From Arenicola marina (lineage: Eukaryota > Annelida > Polychaeta > Arenicolidae), in contig OZ025253.1 of assembly GCA_964019135.1 (NCBI GenBank), forward strand, positions 35,576,548-35,640,547: 64,000 bases of DNA, written 5' to 3'. The translations under genes and the position numbers were made by a program. This document shows, piece by piece, positions 10,345 to 22,689 of this stretch; within the stretch, counting starts at the first letter, position 1; each line of letters begins with the position of its first letter. Below the pieces are notes generated by a model. It made no database searches and had not been told where the DNA came from. It saw only the letters and a list, made by a program, of their open reading frames with translations.

Positions 10345-10950
10345 TAGTGTCGCCGCTCGCTAACCGTGTCGCCGCTCGCTAACCGTGTCGCCGCTCGCTA
10401 ACCGTGTCGCCGCTTGATAACTGTGTCGCCGCTCACTAACCGTGTGGCCGCTCACTAACCGTGTCGCCGCTCGCTAACCGTGTCGCCGCTCACTAAACGT
10501 ATCACCGCTCTCTAACCGTGTCGCCGCTCACTAACCGTGTGGCCGCTCACTAACCGTGTCGCCGCTCGCTAACCGTGTCGCCGCTCACTAAACGTATCAC
10601 CGCTCTCTAACCGTGTCGCCGCTCACTAACCGTGTGGCCGCTCACTAACCGTGTCTCCACTCACTAACCGTGTTGCGGCTCACTAAACGTATCACCGCTC
10701 TCTAACCGTATCGCTCACTAGCCGTGTCGCCGCTCACTAACCGTGTCTCCGCTCACTAATCGGGTCGCCGCTCATTAACCACAGCGCCGCTCATTAACCA
10801 CAGCGCCGCTCACTAACCGTGTCACCGCGCACTAACCTTGTTGCGGCTCACTAGCCGTGTCGCCGCTCACTAACCGTGTCTCCGCTCACTAATTGGGTCG
10901 CCGCTCACTAACCGTGTCTCCGCTCCCTAATCGTGTCGCCGCGCGGATTT
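10345..10950. repeat. 19-bp minisatellite
   Basis: About 32 units of a 19-mer, CTCGCTAACCGTGTCGCCG, with CTCACTAAACGTATCACCG-type variants that recur in blocks. The 5' junction (about 10296-10347: TTTTAGTGTAATATGCAT ... ACTGTTCACATAG) recurs at 53523-53574, beside another array of the same 19-mer. Confidence 0.95.
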
Positions 10951-11394
10951 TGGAGGTGAATTCGTATACAGTAAGGATTCAGGGTAAAATGGTTAAATTA
11001 GCTGATATCCCAGTTAGAACCACCATCTGAGGTTCATTGTTAGAACATCCGTCATTAAGGTCAGTATTGAGCATCGGCCATGTCACTACTGTGATTGCAG
11101 TAAAATCACACACCCACGCGCTTTCATACTAAAAGAGAGTTCTAAGTGCCCTTTTAATATACTAAGCGGAAGCCAGTCAAGTCAATCAGGACTTACCTCC
11201 CATAATGAAAGCGTTACCGAACACTTGAATAATTCCTTTCGGCTTCATTCTCGTATTCTACGAAACGACAAGTGCAAGGTTGAACAGCCAACAGTCCAGT
11301 CCCAACAGTCCAGTCCCGCGCCACGTGTCTACTGGATTTTTCTCTCAACCTAAATTCCTTGTTTAGCAGCAAATTGAAAGGTGACGCCTTCCAC

Positions 11395-12250
11395 CTTGTA
11401 TCAGATTCCGTACACAGACGCTCTTCTCTTTTCATCATCTTTAGTACACAATATAATCAATGCACATACCAGCGATGGGAGATCAATTGTTTTTACTCGT
11501 AACATGCTGGATGCTATGCTTAAGTTAGTATGCCAGAGCATATGTTCGAAACGCGCGAGGACCATGGGGAGAGTTCATCATTAAACGGATATTTCCTGGG
11601 CAATAAATACAGGAATCATGGCAATAACATCACATTGAGAGGGGATTATAATTTGTTGTTGACGACACATAGACAGAGGCTCAAACACTTACTTAAAAGA
11701 TAAAAGTAGAGAAGACAGCAATACTCTAATGAGCAAGCTAAATGATCAGATGACGTGGATAATTTCTACCCAGACACACCATGGTGTATACGGGTATAGA
11801 TAAAGAAAAGAGGAACAAGAAGCAGGCTCGACTATTGTTTGATATTTGACAGAGACAAAAACAAATAGACGAATAATAAATTAACAAAAGCCCTAAAGTG
11901 TGATCATTTCAGGCTGCTCGTTGCTCTGTGTACTAAGAATTATTATCAGGTACTAAACATGTGTATATCCCCATATACCATATGGGTTGCTCTGGCGCAA
12001 CAGGCTTGATATTGATATGCCAGATTGACTCCAATTGATATGCCGGATTGAATTGACCAGAGTTGGCCACCAAAGCTTACCCCCGCCCCCACCTCCCCCC
12101 ACCCCCCCCCCGCCCGCCTCCTTCCTCCCCATCCTCTTTGCCGGATCAATAAGCTCCATGTGGGTGACTCATAGTCAGCGGGTGTGACCGGGCCTCACCC
12201 TGCTAGCGGGAGGGGACAGGGAGGGTGGGGGAGGGGGTCGTAGGACGTAG
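11395..12250. repeat. dispersed repeat R1, copy 1
   Basis: Landmarks such as CTCTAATGAGCAAGCTAAAT, ACCCAGACACACCATGGT and ATTAACAAAAGCC recur in the same order at 28880-29580 and partly at 31370-31850. The 3' part (GTGACCGGGCCTCACCCTGCTAGC) is also at 54480-54540. C runs lie at 12080-12115. No coding capacity is recognised. The 440 bases before it (10951-11394) show nothing I can name. Confidence 0.8.
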
Positions 12251-12612
12251 GAAGCTCCACTAGTCAGTAATGTTTTTGAGCGTTAGTTCATCAACACAGT
12301 CACCGCCTGCTCAAGGCAACCAAGCGCTTTCTGCCTGGCATACTAGCGCACTTACGTTGTTAGACACCAGGGCACGCTTCGTATTTATACATGAGTTACA
12401 GACATCATTCTACATACGAGGGTGACTCTCTAGATATGAATCAGCATAATGGTTTTGTCCATGTCAGTGAGCTACACAAGAGAATACACAAACTAAACAG
12501 AACTCAGTACTTGTACTAGATCTTTGGCAAGCACGACTGTAAGAGGCTTTGACAAAATCTTATCGGGTGGGGGAGGGGGAGGGGCGGTTTAAAAGGGTCA
12601 TCTCTATCGCGC

Positions 12613-12820
12613 CTACTACATATGTGCCGTGGCCGTTGGCAACCCGCACCCTTGCCAACGTAAAGCTGGTTCCTGATATAAAAATGTCCAACTGTGTTCC
12701 GTCTTGGTAATCGATCAACAGCCCAAAGCACAACACTCTTACACGTTGGTTTTCTATCAGTTCAGGTGTCAAGTCAGGACCACCAACGCCTAGGAGGGAC
12801 AACTTATAACGCGCGGTCAC
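12613..12820 (-). pseudogene. LCFELLIDY-type exon, copy a
   Basis: The minus-strand open frame includes LTPELIENQRVRVLCFGLLI, DYQDGTQLDIF and SFTLARVRVANGHGTYVVG. Three further copies occur (27530-27729, 32913-33055, 55990-56260). Protein-level conservation across them suggests a real exon of a duplicated gene or a mobile element's protein. Elsewhere the 3' border is GCAG|GTGAG in phase 1; here the donor has become GTAG|GCGCG. I do not recognise the family. Confidence 0.5.
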
Positions 12821-13089
12821 TTAGAGAAAGGCCTATCATGTAACACGTCGCCAAAAAACTATTCTCCCGTTCATTAGAACAGCATAAATGTTAGTGAAGA
12901 TCGATACTTGGTTGGTTGTGGGGTAGGCCGTCTGTTCTCTGTGTGTCGATTGCCCTCCACTCGTCTAGTCGCTCTTTAATGTTAGGACAAACCACTGTTT
13001 CCGAATAGCTCACGTATGACTTACAATCATTTTTGTATTGTCAATAATCGGCTTTCTCATATAGGACGGTGGCGAATCCAGACATAATA

Positions 13090-13400
13090 GGGATTGTGAC
13101 AGTGTGTATTCCTAAGATCCAGATTTGAACCCTAGTATCCGGATTAAGACTCCGTATTAGAAACGTCGGATGCAGATTGACCCATTGGAACCTGATCTGA
13201 CCCTTCAAATCCTTATTCGAGCCTTGTGATCCTAATTGAAGCATTTTATCATTGCAATCAATCATGGTGCCCTGATTCGACACATCGAGTGCCCATGAAT
13301 CCCGATGGGATCCCACGAAACCAGATTCGACTCATCGGATCCCGATTTGTCCCACGTATCCCGATTCAAGACCAGCATCCCGAATCAACCCGTCAGATCC
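13090..13400. repeat. degenerate ATCCCGATTCGAC-type tandem repeat
   Basis: The words GGATCC/GATCCCGATT/GATTCGAC recur roughly every 22-26 bases with heavy divergence. This looks like a decayed minisatellite. The open frames across it have no recognisable product. Confidence 0.5.
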
Positions 13401-15979
13401 TTATTTGTTATTCCTATAGTCACCAGTGGCCAAGACCTGTCATCAAATTTGGCAGACAATTACAGTTTCAAGCAGCGAAAAAGTGACAGGCGATCCAAGG
13501 TATCAACCAATACATACAATTTTGCCCAACAATCAACAATCACCGCCTGATCCATTATTTTTAACTATGAGCAAAAAAGATCAGAATCGTTTATAAAACG
13601 AATTTAAGTTATGATATCATCACATGTAGAATAATTACTATATATGGGGAGAAATGAAGTAATGAGAAAATAACAGAAAGAAAATCAATTATATACGTAA
13701 AGAAATGAAGTAAAGGAAACTGAATATATGTGCAATATAATAATTAATATAAAACACTAGAACACTCGTTACCAATGCTCATCTTTGCGATATACCTATT
13801 CAGGAATGTTAGTATATTCACTATGCTATGCGTGATATTTATAGGGAATTCAACCATTAGAAAGGTCAAAGGTAATATCTGTTCTGATCAACTAATATTG
13901 GATAGTTTGATACGATGGTTTGTAATGGTGAAATACATCGAATCAAAAGTGTTTGCAGCCACGCTACACGTATGCGCAACAATAGTCATTGGGTAATACA
14001 TAATCTAATGGCGTTTTTTTACTATTTTAGAAGATAATCTAACTGCCGCTAAATGCCCCTTGAGACATTTTATACTACTTGGCAGATTTGCAAAGACCTT
14101 CCTGTGACAATGTGGTTCATCCTGATTTTGTCAGCACTCAAGTCAACTAGCTATTCTTAAAACATTGTGTGCCGTCACCCCCTTGTCTTAAGCGTTCATT
14201 ATCTGGAAGAATGATCCGAAAAGAAGACCTAGCCGTGTTGTAATAATGTGAGTGTTCTTTATTTAAATGAAGAACGGAAAAACTGTGCATTATCTTGATA
14301 ATGAACATTTTTTTGTTGATGTTGACTCCGCTAAGCGTCACGGTGTAATCAATCGAGCCGAGCTGATCTGAGCCGATCTAGCTGGTCTGATCTTGTCAGA
14401 ACTTGCCAATTTCTAGACAATGAAATGTGACCGTTAAGCTCCTTGGGGGAAGGGGCGGGGGATGCATTAGATCAGAAAGCACACAATATATGTAAATTCG
14501 ACCGTTTTCGATGCCATATATACCCGGTGCCGCTAATGAACTGGGGACCGTATGACATTGGTCATGCCATTCCTACTAAAGGTGCCACACATATATATAC
14601 TATATATGTCCCGCATAAATGAATGATCCATTGTATAGCAAATGCATCAATTCACTAATAGTGCCTTTCAGGGGGAGTTGCCTTCATGGAAGTTAGACGG
14701 GACGACTTGACGCTTGTAGGGATTTAGAAAAAAAAAATCAACATTATATCTACCACCCCCATGCCTTCTCACCCTCCACCATGGGGCTTCACATTGACTG
14801 GTGCATTAGTTAATCGGTAGTTCTTTTATTTTTAGAGAAAACCGCTGCCTTCTTAACGCTGGCGATTTCTTGTGTGCAATCCTAGAAAATGAACCACGCA
14901 AATCACGAGCAGAACGAATGCCTTGTTGCAACGATTGTATAAGTACGTTAAAGAACTCGCTGACACGTGCATCCCCCCCCCTCCGCCCCCCCCCCCCCCG
15001 CCCCAAAGGCAGTCGACGCTGTCGCGTTTCGTGCTTTATTTTGGGGAATGCACTCCAGCTCGTTCTTTAACTAGTACATAATAGTCCTTGCTTATATCCC
15101 GTACTACTTCTTGCTATGAGTAATGTTCAGTTTGACAAATCATTCGGTCATGCAGTTACTCATATAGTGGGTAATTAGAGCTCGTACTGTATGACGAATT
15201 CTTCAATCAATGGTGATTGACATAGTTGACAGCCAAATCACCTGTTTAGTCACTTACATGACTTAATTATGCCCCATACTATAACACGAGAACAAAGACT
15301 TCAAATAAAGATTGATTACATTGTCGATATATTAATTACCCCTTTTGTCGCTCAAATGTCTTGATTAAATCTCGTAATATAACACGTGAACAAAGAATTC
15401 AAACAATGATTGAAGCCATTGTTGACAGCTTAGTTGTCTGTTTACAAACTAATTCATGTTAATTACCTATTTGTATACTAATGTATGCCAATTATACACT
15501 ATAGCATGGAAACAAAGACTTTTGACAAAAAATAACGACTTAATTAATTCGTTACCGGCTTTTTCAAACCGATATTTCAAAAAATTTAAAAGCCGGGGGT
15601 ATCTTTCCTGGTGTGTCAACAAGCTCTCATTATGTTACTCGAGCAAACAAACCAGCGAACAAACAAACAAATCTGATTGACCGAGGTATAACGATTTATT
15701 TTATTTTCGTCATAATAAATATCACATGACACACGCGCCACACATGATCTACGCATGGAGTGGATGGAGGGAGAGGGGGGGGGGGCTCGAATGTAATACA
15801 CCGAAGGCATGAGATTATCACTGTCAACATCGAGAGGTTTGTTGCTATCGGATGATGTCGGGGGTTGGTTCTGATGGTAGCAGCCAAAGCCAGTTTTTTT
15901 ACAGCGGAAATCGAGTACAGTTTTCACAGTTTTCTAATGTTACCACAAGGCACTGGTGATTTGGCTGGCCAAATTCTAG

Positions 15980-16157
15980 GCAGATATATCAAAGCGAACT
16001 TGGCGCGAAAAGTCCATGGAACCGACTGAAAACCCCGACAACAGCGGCAGGAACGATGCCTCATTGGGTGAGGTGGAGTGCGCGGAACAGTCTAACTGGG
16101 CCCACTGCTTGGCACAGAACACACTTGACGGCCAGCAGGCCAACGTCCACATCCGTG
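15980..16157 (+). pseudogene. PTEKPD-type exon, copy 1 (frameshifted)
   Basis: It lies between a TTCTAG acceptor and a CCGTG|GTAAGA donor. It encodes PTENPDNSGRN, LGEVECAEQSNW and LAQNTLDGQQANVHIRG. It is 178 bases long against 183 in copy 3; five bases are missing near 16001, which breaks the frame relative to the others. The product is unknown. The complete form is a symmetric phase 1-1 exon. Confidence 0.6.
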
Positions 16158-16619
16158 GTAAGATCTAATCGTCTCGCCATGCCAAATAACCTTATAGCAC
16201 ATTATTCACATGCGGTTACAAGCTTACAAATTATAACGATAACGAGGTGGTGTGAATTTCATGGCTTCATGGATGCGTAGCGTTCATGTCAATGCTTATG
16301 AACATTCATTACATAAATTTTGATTCCGATCCCTTGCGAAAATATATATATAATATTAAAGGTTATCACTATACCAATATATTACATACGTATTTATCAT
16401 GCAGCTGATAATCATGTAATATGGTACTGTACTGAACAAGACACTAAGGTATATTGTTTAAACAGCTTAACACAGCAACTTTTTCCATGAGAAACCTGTC
16501 CATCCTTCAACAGGAAGTGTTTAATTTTATTGCATCAGACTTTGATATACTTTGAAATAAGCAAAATTGCAGTGTTCAAAGCGTGTGAATAGATATGTAA
16601 GAGTAGTGCACGATGTCTT

Positions 16620-17160
16620 GGGGGGAGGGTGCAATGGGCTGACCTAATGAGTATTGTCCCGAGGGGAAAGGGGCATGGGGCTAACTGAGGGATTATTGTC
16701 ATGGGGGGGGGGGGGGCATGGGGCTGACGGAGAGAGTATTGTCATGGAGAGAAGGATGCATGTGGCTGACCAAGGGAATATTGTCATTGGAGGTGGGGTG
16801 GGGGGGGGGGGGGGCAAGGGGCTTGGGGCTGAACGCGGGAATATTGCCACGGGGGGAAGAGGGGATGGGGCTGACCGATTGAGTATTGTCTTGGGGGGAG
16901 GGTGCAATGGGCGTACCGAATGAGTATTGCCGTGGGGGCAAGGGGGAATGGGACTGACCGAGGGAGTATTGTCATGGGGGTGGGGGGGGGGCATGGGGCA
17001 GGCCGAGGGAGTATTGTCATGCTGGAAAGGGGGCATGGGGCTGACCGACAAGATATTGTCATGGCGGGGAAGAGGGCATGAGGCTGGCCTAGGGTGTATT
17101 GTCATAGGGGGGAATGGGCATGGGGCTGACCGAAGGTGTATTGTCGCGGGGCGGTTGTCA
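16620..17160. repeat. ~43-bp G-rich minisatellite
   Basis: GTATTGTCATGGGG recurs at 16966, 17011, 17053, 17096 and 17139, a period of 42-45 bases, with long G runs (for example 16699-16715 and 16801-16815). A minus-strand open frame of 285 codons rich in Pro/Ser (DNTPSVSPMPP) results from the repeat and is not a gene. Confidence 0.9.
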
Positions 17161-17213
17161 ACGGAAAGGGGAGGGGAGGTAGGAGGCATTGTGCAGGGAG
17201 GAGTTGCAGGATG

Positions 17214-17288
17214 CGGATCGGCAGATTTCAGAGCGACAGATTGCAGATCGGCAGATTGCAGATCGACAAATTGCAGATCGGCGGAGTG
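17214..17288. repeat. 15-bp tandem repeat, five units
   Basis: GATCGGCAGATTGCA-type units repeat five times directly after the 43-bp array. On the minus strand they read as ADLQS-like pentapeptides. The unit count is too low and the context too repetitive to call a pentapeptide-repeat protein. Confidence 0.8.
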
Positions 17289-17813
17289 CAGTTTCACGCA
17301 ATATTGCTTTAACTCAATAGGATTCCATGACATCCATATTCGTAAGAACAAGAAAAATAATACCAGGAATAATAGCATCTGTCTGGATTTGCGGGTTATG
17401 CTAATTTTAGTTCCGGGTGCAGTCGGGCAATGCGCATGCGCCGTTTCCGACCGTTTCCGAGGGGCGGGGGTGTCACAAGCGAAGTTGGGGCTGTAATACA
17501 TGGCGGATTTTTTCTTTTGCCCTAATATGTGCCTAAGCCAACATCGCCATACAGCGTAGTGTGTGTGTGGGGGGGGGGGGCATTTGCGTCAAAATAAATA
17601 CCACATAACACACGCGCCAAGTTGTGCACTTAACATCGAGAGGGTTGTGGATATCTGAAGGGTGAAGATTGTAGAGGGACCGGGGGTGGTTCTTATTATA
17701 GCTGCCAAAGCCAGCTTCTTCACATCGGAATATCTAGTACAGTTTTCACACGCTGAAACCAGCATCTGCATACCTATGTGGCTGATTTGGTGGTTTGCCT
17801 TGACACATTCTAG

Positions 17814-17996
17814 ATATATATATATCACAGCATACTTCTACCGGCGCGAAGAGTTCATGGAACCGACCGATAAACCCGACGACAGCGGCAGGGACATTTC
17901 ATTGAGGTGGCTTGGAGTGTACGGAACCGTCCGACTGGGACAACTTCTTTGTGCAGAACACACTTGGCGACCAGAAGGCCGACGTTCACATCAATG
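17814..17996 (+). pseudogene. PTEKPD-type exon, copy 2 (frameshifted)
   Basis: It is bounded by CATTCTAG and CAATG|GTAAGA. It encodes YRREEFMEPTDKPDDSGRD and then, two bases out of frame, CTEPSDWDNFFVQNTLGDQ. Compared with copies 1 and 3, two bases are missing at about 17903-17915, and the start has been replaced by an (AT)n run. The upstream 17590-17813 matches 15690-15979 in direct orientation. Confidence 0.6.
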
Positions 17997-18179
17997 GTAA
18001 GATCCAGTGGTTGCGCCATGCCAAACAAGTTATATAATTTTATTCTCATTTGTTCACCCGCTTACAAATTACAACACCCTGAAGGTAATGAAGATGTGTT
18101 GATTCGATAGCTTCCTGGTTGCATAGCGAGCATAACAATGCTTATGACTCCCATTCCTTTCAGAAATTGAAGATATTTG

Positions 18180-19160
18180 AAATTGGTGCCACGATTTTTG
18201 TTAGCGAATAGTTTTTAGAGTAGATAAACAAATATGAATTTGTTTTAATAAGGGTTCGCAGTTTCTGTTCCACGATATCACTATAAACGTTCGTCAAAGT
18301 AGCAAAAGTGAGGTCATTGCATTGTGACGCACTCTATGCTGCGCCATCTAGCGGCTGCGAAGTAAATGCGCCATCACTTGCTTTGATGACGAAGCAAATA
18401 CGCGCGCGCAGTGACAAACCAATGTGAAATATCTAACAGATGCAGGGTGAATGAGAACAATCGGCCAGATACTTTTAAGTTTGCAGTGATAAAGCGACAT
18501 GTTATCCCGTATGATAACGTCAATTGGCGCTCAGAACTGACATTAAATGTGGCAGCGCTTAATTACTCCCCCGGGTGTGACAATATGATAATAACGGTAC
18601 CATCATAGAAGAGGCTACTCGATTCTATGTATAGCACTAAGAGTATCGATGGTAACGATATTCAGACATATTTGGAGAAAACGAAGATATATAATGCGCT
18701 AAACATTGAAGTGACGACTCAGTATGAAGGTGAAACTTCTCTTTTTGAATATGTAATAGCAATTATTACCCCGACAAATACAGCTTACAAAATTGTAGCC
18801 TTTATACTTTCCAACCCATTACACAGTGTGCCAGCACATCAGTTCAGACCAGACAGGCTTTATTATTAAAACATGTATTTATCTGTAACAATATTTGCTA
18901 AACCGACGAGCGATCATGCGAGGCAAAAACCATACCGTATATCTTTATTTCTGGAGTTCGACAACCCTTTGTCTCAGTGGAACGGGCTCTTATGTTATGT
19001 TTTAAAAGTTTAACCTCGGGCCTGATTTTATACGCTGGGTACAATCCATCTATTCTCGTCCGTTTGCTCGTGTAGAAAGCAACGTCTATTTATCCCGGTC
19101 GTTTAATATAACCAGAGCTGCAAATTAAGGAGATTATCTGCGATGCTGTTGTATAGTTGT
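18180..19160. other. no recognisable gene
   Basis: Only short open frames occur (for example 18627-18869, 80 codons, unrecognised). A CTCF-like motif lies at 18341-18354. Confidence 0.5.
18341..18354 (-). promoter_or_regulatory. CTCF-like motif
   Basis: The reverse complement reads CCGCTAGATGGCGC. It fits the vertebrate CTCF core CCASYAGRKGGCRS except for G at position 3. This is a motif match only. Confidence 0.35.
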
Positions 19161-19289
19161 AAAAATTGTGTTCTACAAGACTGAAGGAAAACCAGGATAT
19201 TCAGGGTCATAAGATTAACTTCAAGGATCTCTCCTTGATGCATTCTCAAATCAACTCAATGGGTAATGTTGTTTCTGATGGTAGGCTTT

Positions 19290-19690
19290 GCACGAGCAAT
19301 AAGAACCAAATACATATAGCACTAAATAAAATTGGACAGTTAATTAAAGTTGTAGGACCGCGCCTCAACGAAGACAAATGTATAAGAGTACATTTAGGCA
19401 GTGGACAAATGGGAACAAAACTGTTCACGGTAAACCAGTTTATATTTATATACTACATAGGTGACGACGCACATATGTTAAAGCGCATGTATATATATAT
19501 GCTCGTTTTGTTTGGGTAACATTGGCACATTTGCCTTCAACATTGTTTTGGTGCCGTAGTGTATAAGCAAAATGCAGGTCCTTCCTTCGGGCAATGTAAA
19601 CCAACTTGTAATCGAGGCTGCATTAATTATATAGCACAAAGGGACACTTCTTTTGTCACTTGCGCGAAGTAAATATCAAAAGCATAACAT
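19290..19690 (+). repeat. duplicated block (19290-19690; partners at 21718-21980 and 23580-23690)
   Basis: Bases 19290-19400 match 23580-23690 (AAGAACCAAATACATATAGC type). Bases 19430-19690 match the intron start after the 21718 exon (GTAAGCCAGTTTATATT, then ATATGTTAAA, GTAACATTGGCACATTT). This place therefore carries intron sequence of the Mab-21-like family without its exon. The open frame 19166-19519 (IHIALNKIGQLIKVVGPRL) spans the junction and is not convincing as a gene. Confidence 0.7.
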
Positions 19691-19699
19691 GCCATACAC

Positions 19700-21350
19700 A
19701 AATAACTTTAATGAAAATTAAATATTACAAATCAGCTTAGCCAGCAGAATTCCATCAAACTGTCACGACAATGTTTATGAATCCTAATCAGTTCAGCAAT
19801 TCTAGATACTTGAAAGATTAACTTCCACACTTTAAGTCAAGGATGCATTGCACAGTTTTCATGATTAAACATATGCCTTACACAATTAATTTGAATAAAA
19901 ATTAAATATGACAAATCAGCCTAGCCAGCAGAATTTCATCAAACTACCCCGATCCCAAGCCCTCAACACCCATGTAATATTAGTCACTCTCTGTGGATAT
20001 CTGTGACAGGGCGATACGGCAAGGGGACATGTTATTGATACTGCTTTGACATAACTTATACAGCTTTGGCCTGCATATATAACACACAGTTTACTTTTGA
20101 TCCCTTTGCATTTTTTCTTTGCACCGGCATACCAAAACGTCATAACGGGAAAGCAATTGATTTTAATTTCGCATATGCAAATATTTGTGTAAATGATCAC
20201 TTGTAAAAACATATATTAAATAGTAAAAGGTTATCACTGTACAAACATGTTACATAAGTATTTACCTTGTACTTGTCAATGATGTGGTATTGTAATTACA
20301 AGATACTAAGGTTCATCTATCGACATCATTTTTATGTTAATAAAATGTTGTGAAGATGGCCGTTAATTCGTGGGGCAAAAAATATCTGTAAAGTGTAAGC
20401 AAGTAAACTATGATGTTATAATATTAGCTAGTAACAATTTTACCATAATTAGTGTATGCTTGTTGCAACATGTTTTATTTAGGTAAGCCACCCATAATAG
20501 CAAGGTAAAAGAACTCTGTATTTGTGATTATTTTATGAAAGTATACCTAATTACCCACTTCTGATGAATTTTTAGGATACTTTACCGTCCCGTTAAAAAC
20601 AGAATGGCAATAATAAAGTGCAATTATGCAAAGACATGACCGTTTTTGCCAAAATTCGAAATCAACACCTTCACAAAATTGGCTATAATTTCATTGAAAA
20701 TGAAAATCTTGACACCAAACCACGTTTAAAAACTTCTAAAAACAAAGTACGCATAATAAAGATAAAGAAAAATATAGGTAGCCGTGCAAAGTTCCCGAGA
20801 AACACGTCCTGAAACTTGAAAATGTTATTTCAGAAATATTTCTGGACCAGCTTATTTCACACCAATTATCAGTAATTTACGCCTTGTGCTTACATTTTAA
20901 TAAATCTGGTTATATATAATGGTCTCCGATATAATTATGATCTACACGAATCTTTTCTGAACTATTTACACGTTTTCTCCAAGTTTTGTTCTCCACTATC
21001 TTTTTTTGCCGACCGCAAAAGTGATCGTACTGACACCTATGAAATTCATGAACTTGAGTGAACTTATCACACATGTTATCTGACGCGTAATTGGCTCTTA
21101 AGCAGGACTGCAATTTATTAGAAACTGATCAATAATTAAATAATGATGATAACCTGATACTGATATAATATCAATACATACATTCACATAGACCTTCCTA
21201 CTTGCCATTATGATGTAAGTATATATAATAGGACATGTTGTGTAATGCAGGTCATACTTTCCGTTGTTATGTATAATCATTGTTGCATGGAAACAGAATA
21301 AAATTTAGCATCACTGTACGTGGCTGGGCGGTGTTCTAGTGGCACAAAAG
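19700..21350. other. AT-rich intergenic DNA with a short local duplication
   Basis: Bases 19690-19760 and 19870-19945 are about 85% alike (AAATCAGC.TAGCCAGCAGAATT). Bases 20210-20310 match 16340-16450 (AAAGGTTATCACT). No gene was recognised. Confidence 0.55.
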
Positions 21351-21357
21351 TGATAAT

Positions 21358-21718
21358 GTGTTTTTCGGTGTTCTGTGTGATATCGACCGCAACTCGCTAG
21401 CGCAGGGCAGTGATGTGGCACTCAACATGCAAGATCCTGATGAAGCGGAGTTCAATGATGGCGAGCAACACCCCACAGCTTTGACTGAGACAGAGCTGAA
21501 CTATATCAAGCACACTGAAGATCAATGTCACCCGTTCCACATCACGGTTTTAAACCGCGACTATTGGCTTCGGGATATATATCCCGGCGGCATAATGCCT
21601 GTCCTGAAAATTCGGAACAAAGAGTCTTTGAATCGGCTGTGGCGACTGGAGAAGCGCAAAGATGTCACCATGGTTTCGGACAAGGTCATCAGCACTACAC
21701 GTCTCCACCTTGAGCGAG
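21358..21718 (+). CDS. paralogous N-terminal exon of Mab-21-like family (partial)
   Basis: Open to a phase-1 donor GCGAG|GTAAGCC, it encodes GSDVALNMQDPDEAEFNDGE, YIKHTEDQCHPFHITVLNRD, YWLRDIYPGGIMPVLKIRN and KESLNRLWRLEK. It parallels 6323-6746 but lacks about 23 codons in the middle, in frame. The exon could begin at 21406 after CGCAG. No catalytic exon follows within the 14 kb before 36086, so it may be an orphan or use a distant exon. The start of this exon unit is echoed at 38755-38800 (TTCGGT.TTCT.TGTGAT.TCGAC). Confidence 0.45.
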
Positions 21719-22689
21719 GTAAGCCAGTTTATATTGATAGGCTACATGGGCGACGACGTACATATGTTAAAACGTATGCACATGTAGGCTCGTTTTGTTT
21801 GAGTAACATTGGCACATTTACATTCAAAATTGTATTGATGACCTAGTGTATATGAACAATGCGTTTTTGTTCTTTTAATAACGTAAACCAACTTATAATC
21901 CAGCCTGCATTGATGACGTAGCACAGAAGGACATTGCTTTCGTCACTTACGCCAAAAAGGTAATATCAAGTTTCATAATTGCGTTGATGCCGTAACGCAC
22001 AAATTTCACGTCTTTTCGTGGTAACCAAGCGATCCATTTTGTTGCTGATGTAGTACACAGTAACGTTATAGTCATCTGCATATTTCGATACCAGTCAACT
22101 TACATTATGCTTAGTTCTGATACAACGCTACCCACTTACAGTTGTCGCGTATAAGGCACTGTAATGGCCCTATCACATGTCCCAAATGCTGTATTAATAG
22201 ACTAAGGTAACATCTGGTTTGTCGCTAATACATCGAGCATATGTGTGTCATCCAACCACGCCTGCGCATATTCGTGCATATCTTTGTGCAATCTTCCTTC
22301 TCTCAGGACGTGTACTTTGTACTTTGCATGCTGGAACATGAAATTATTCCATCCCTTATTCTAACTGGTACTTAAAAGACGTGGTAAGGCACTTACGCCC
22401 TAGCACCTACACGAAAGTTGATCACATTGCAATTTATATTCGCAAAAACATGATATCTCGATTAGTTACGCGTTAAAGTTAAATTCTCCCATATGCTTGC
22501 AATGTAAAGCTGTAATACGCAATAAGTTAATCGTTATATATATCACTATCATTTACCTGTTTGTGTTTGTGGTGCAGCAGCCTCCATTTTGACGAGAATT
22601 GCCTCCGGGTCTCACTCACGGTCGAATTAATGGCATTATTAATTAGGAATTGTGCATTTGTCCAAATGATTTGAACGTATGTCTATTTC

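Larger units (their letters stand above)
12550..16160. repeat. inverted segmental duplication, left arm
   Basis: Four blocks recur in reverse order and orientation at 25480-27780. These are the LCFELLIDY exon (12.6 against 27.6 kb); 12900-13130 against 27230-27460 (TATTGACAATACAAAAAT type); 14100-14150 and 15110-15900 against 26820-25930 (GACGAATTCTTCA / TGAAGAATTCGTC); and the PTEKPD exon at 15980 against 25675. Similarity is interrupted by indels. Between 13400 and 15100 I see no gene, only AT-rich sequence and a C-rich run at 14978-15002. Confidence 0.8.

Noticed and set aside
16644..17501. 285-codon minus-strand frame ending in pentapeptide-like ADLQS repeats
   Set aside because: It spans a 43-bp minisatellite and only five 15-base units. 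A genuine pentapeptide-repeat protein would need many more units outside simple repeats.
15980..17996. Copies 1 and 2 of the PTEKPD exon as parts of one working plus-strand gene
   Set aside because: Both carry frame-breaking indels and repeat each other rather than encoding successive parts.
19166..19519. 117-codon frame as a gene
   Set aside because: It crosses the junction of two duplicated non-coding blocks, and its partner at 23.6 kb stops early.
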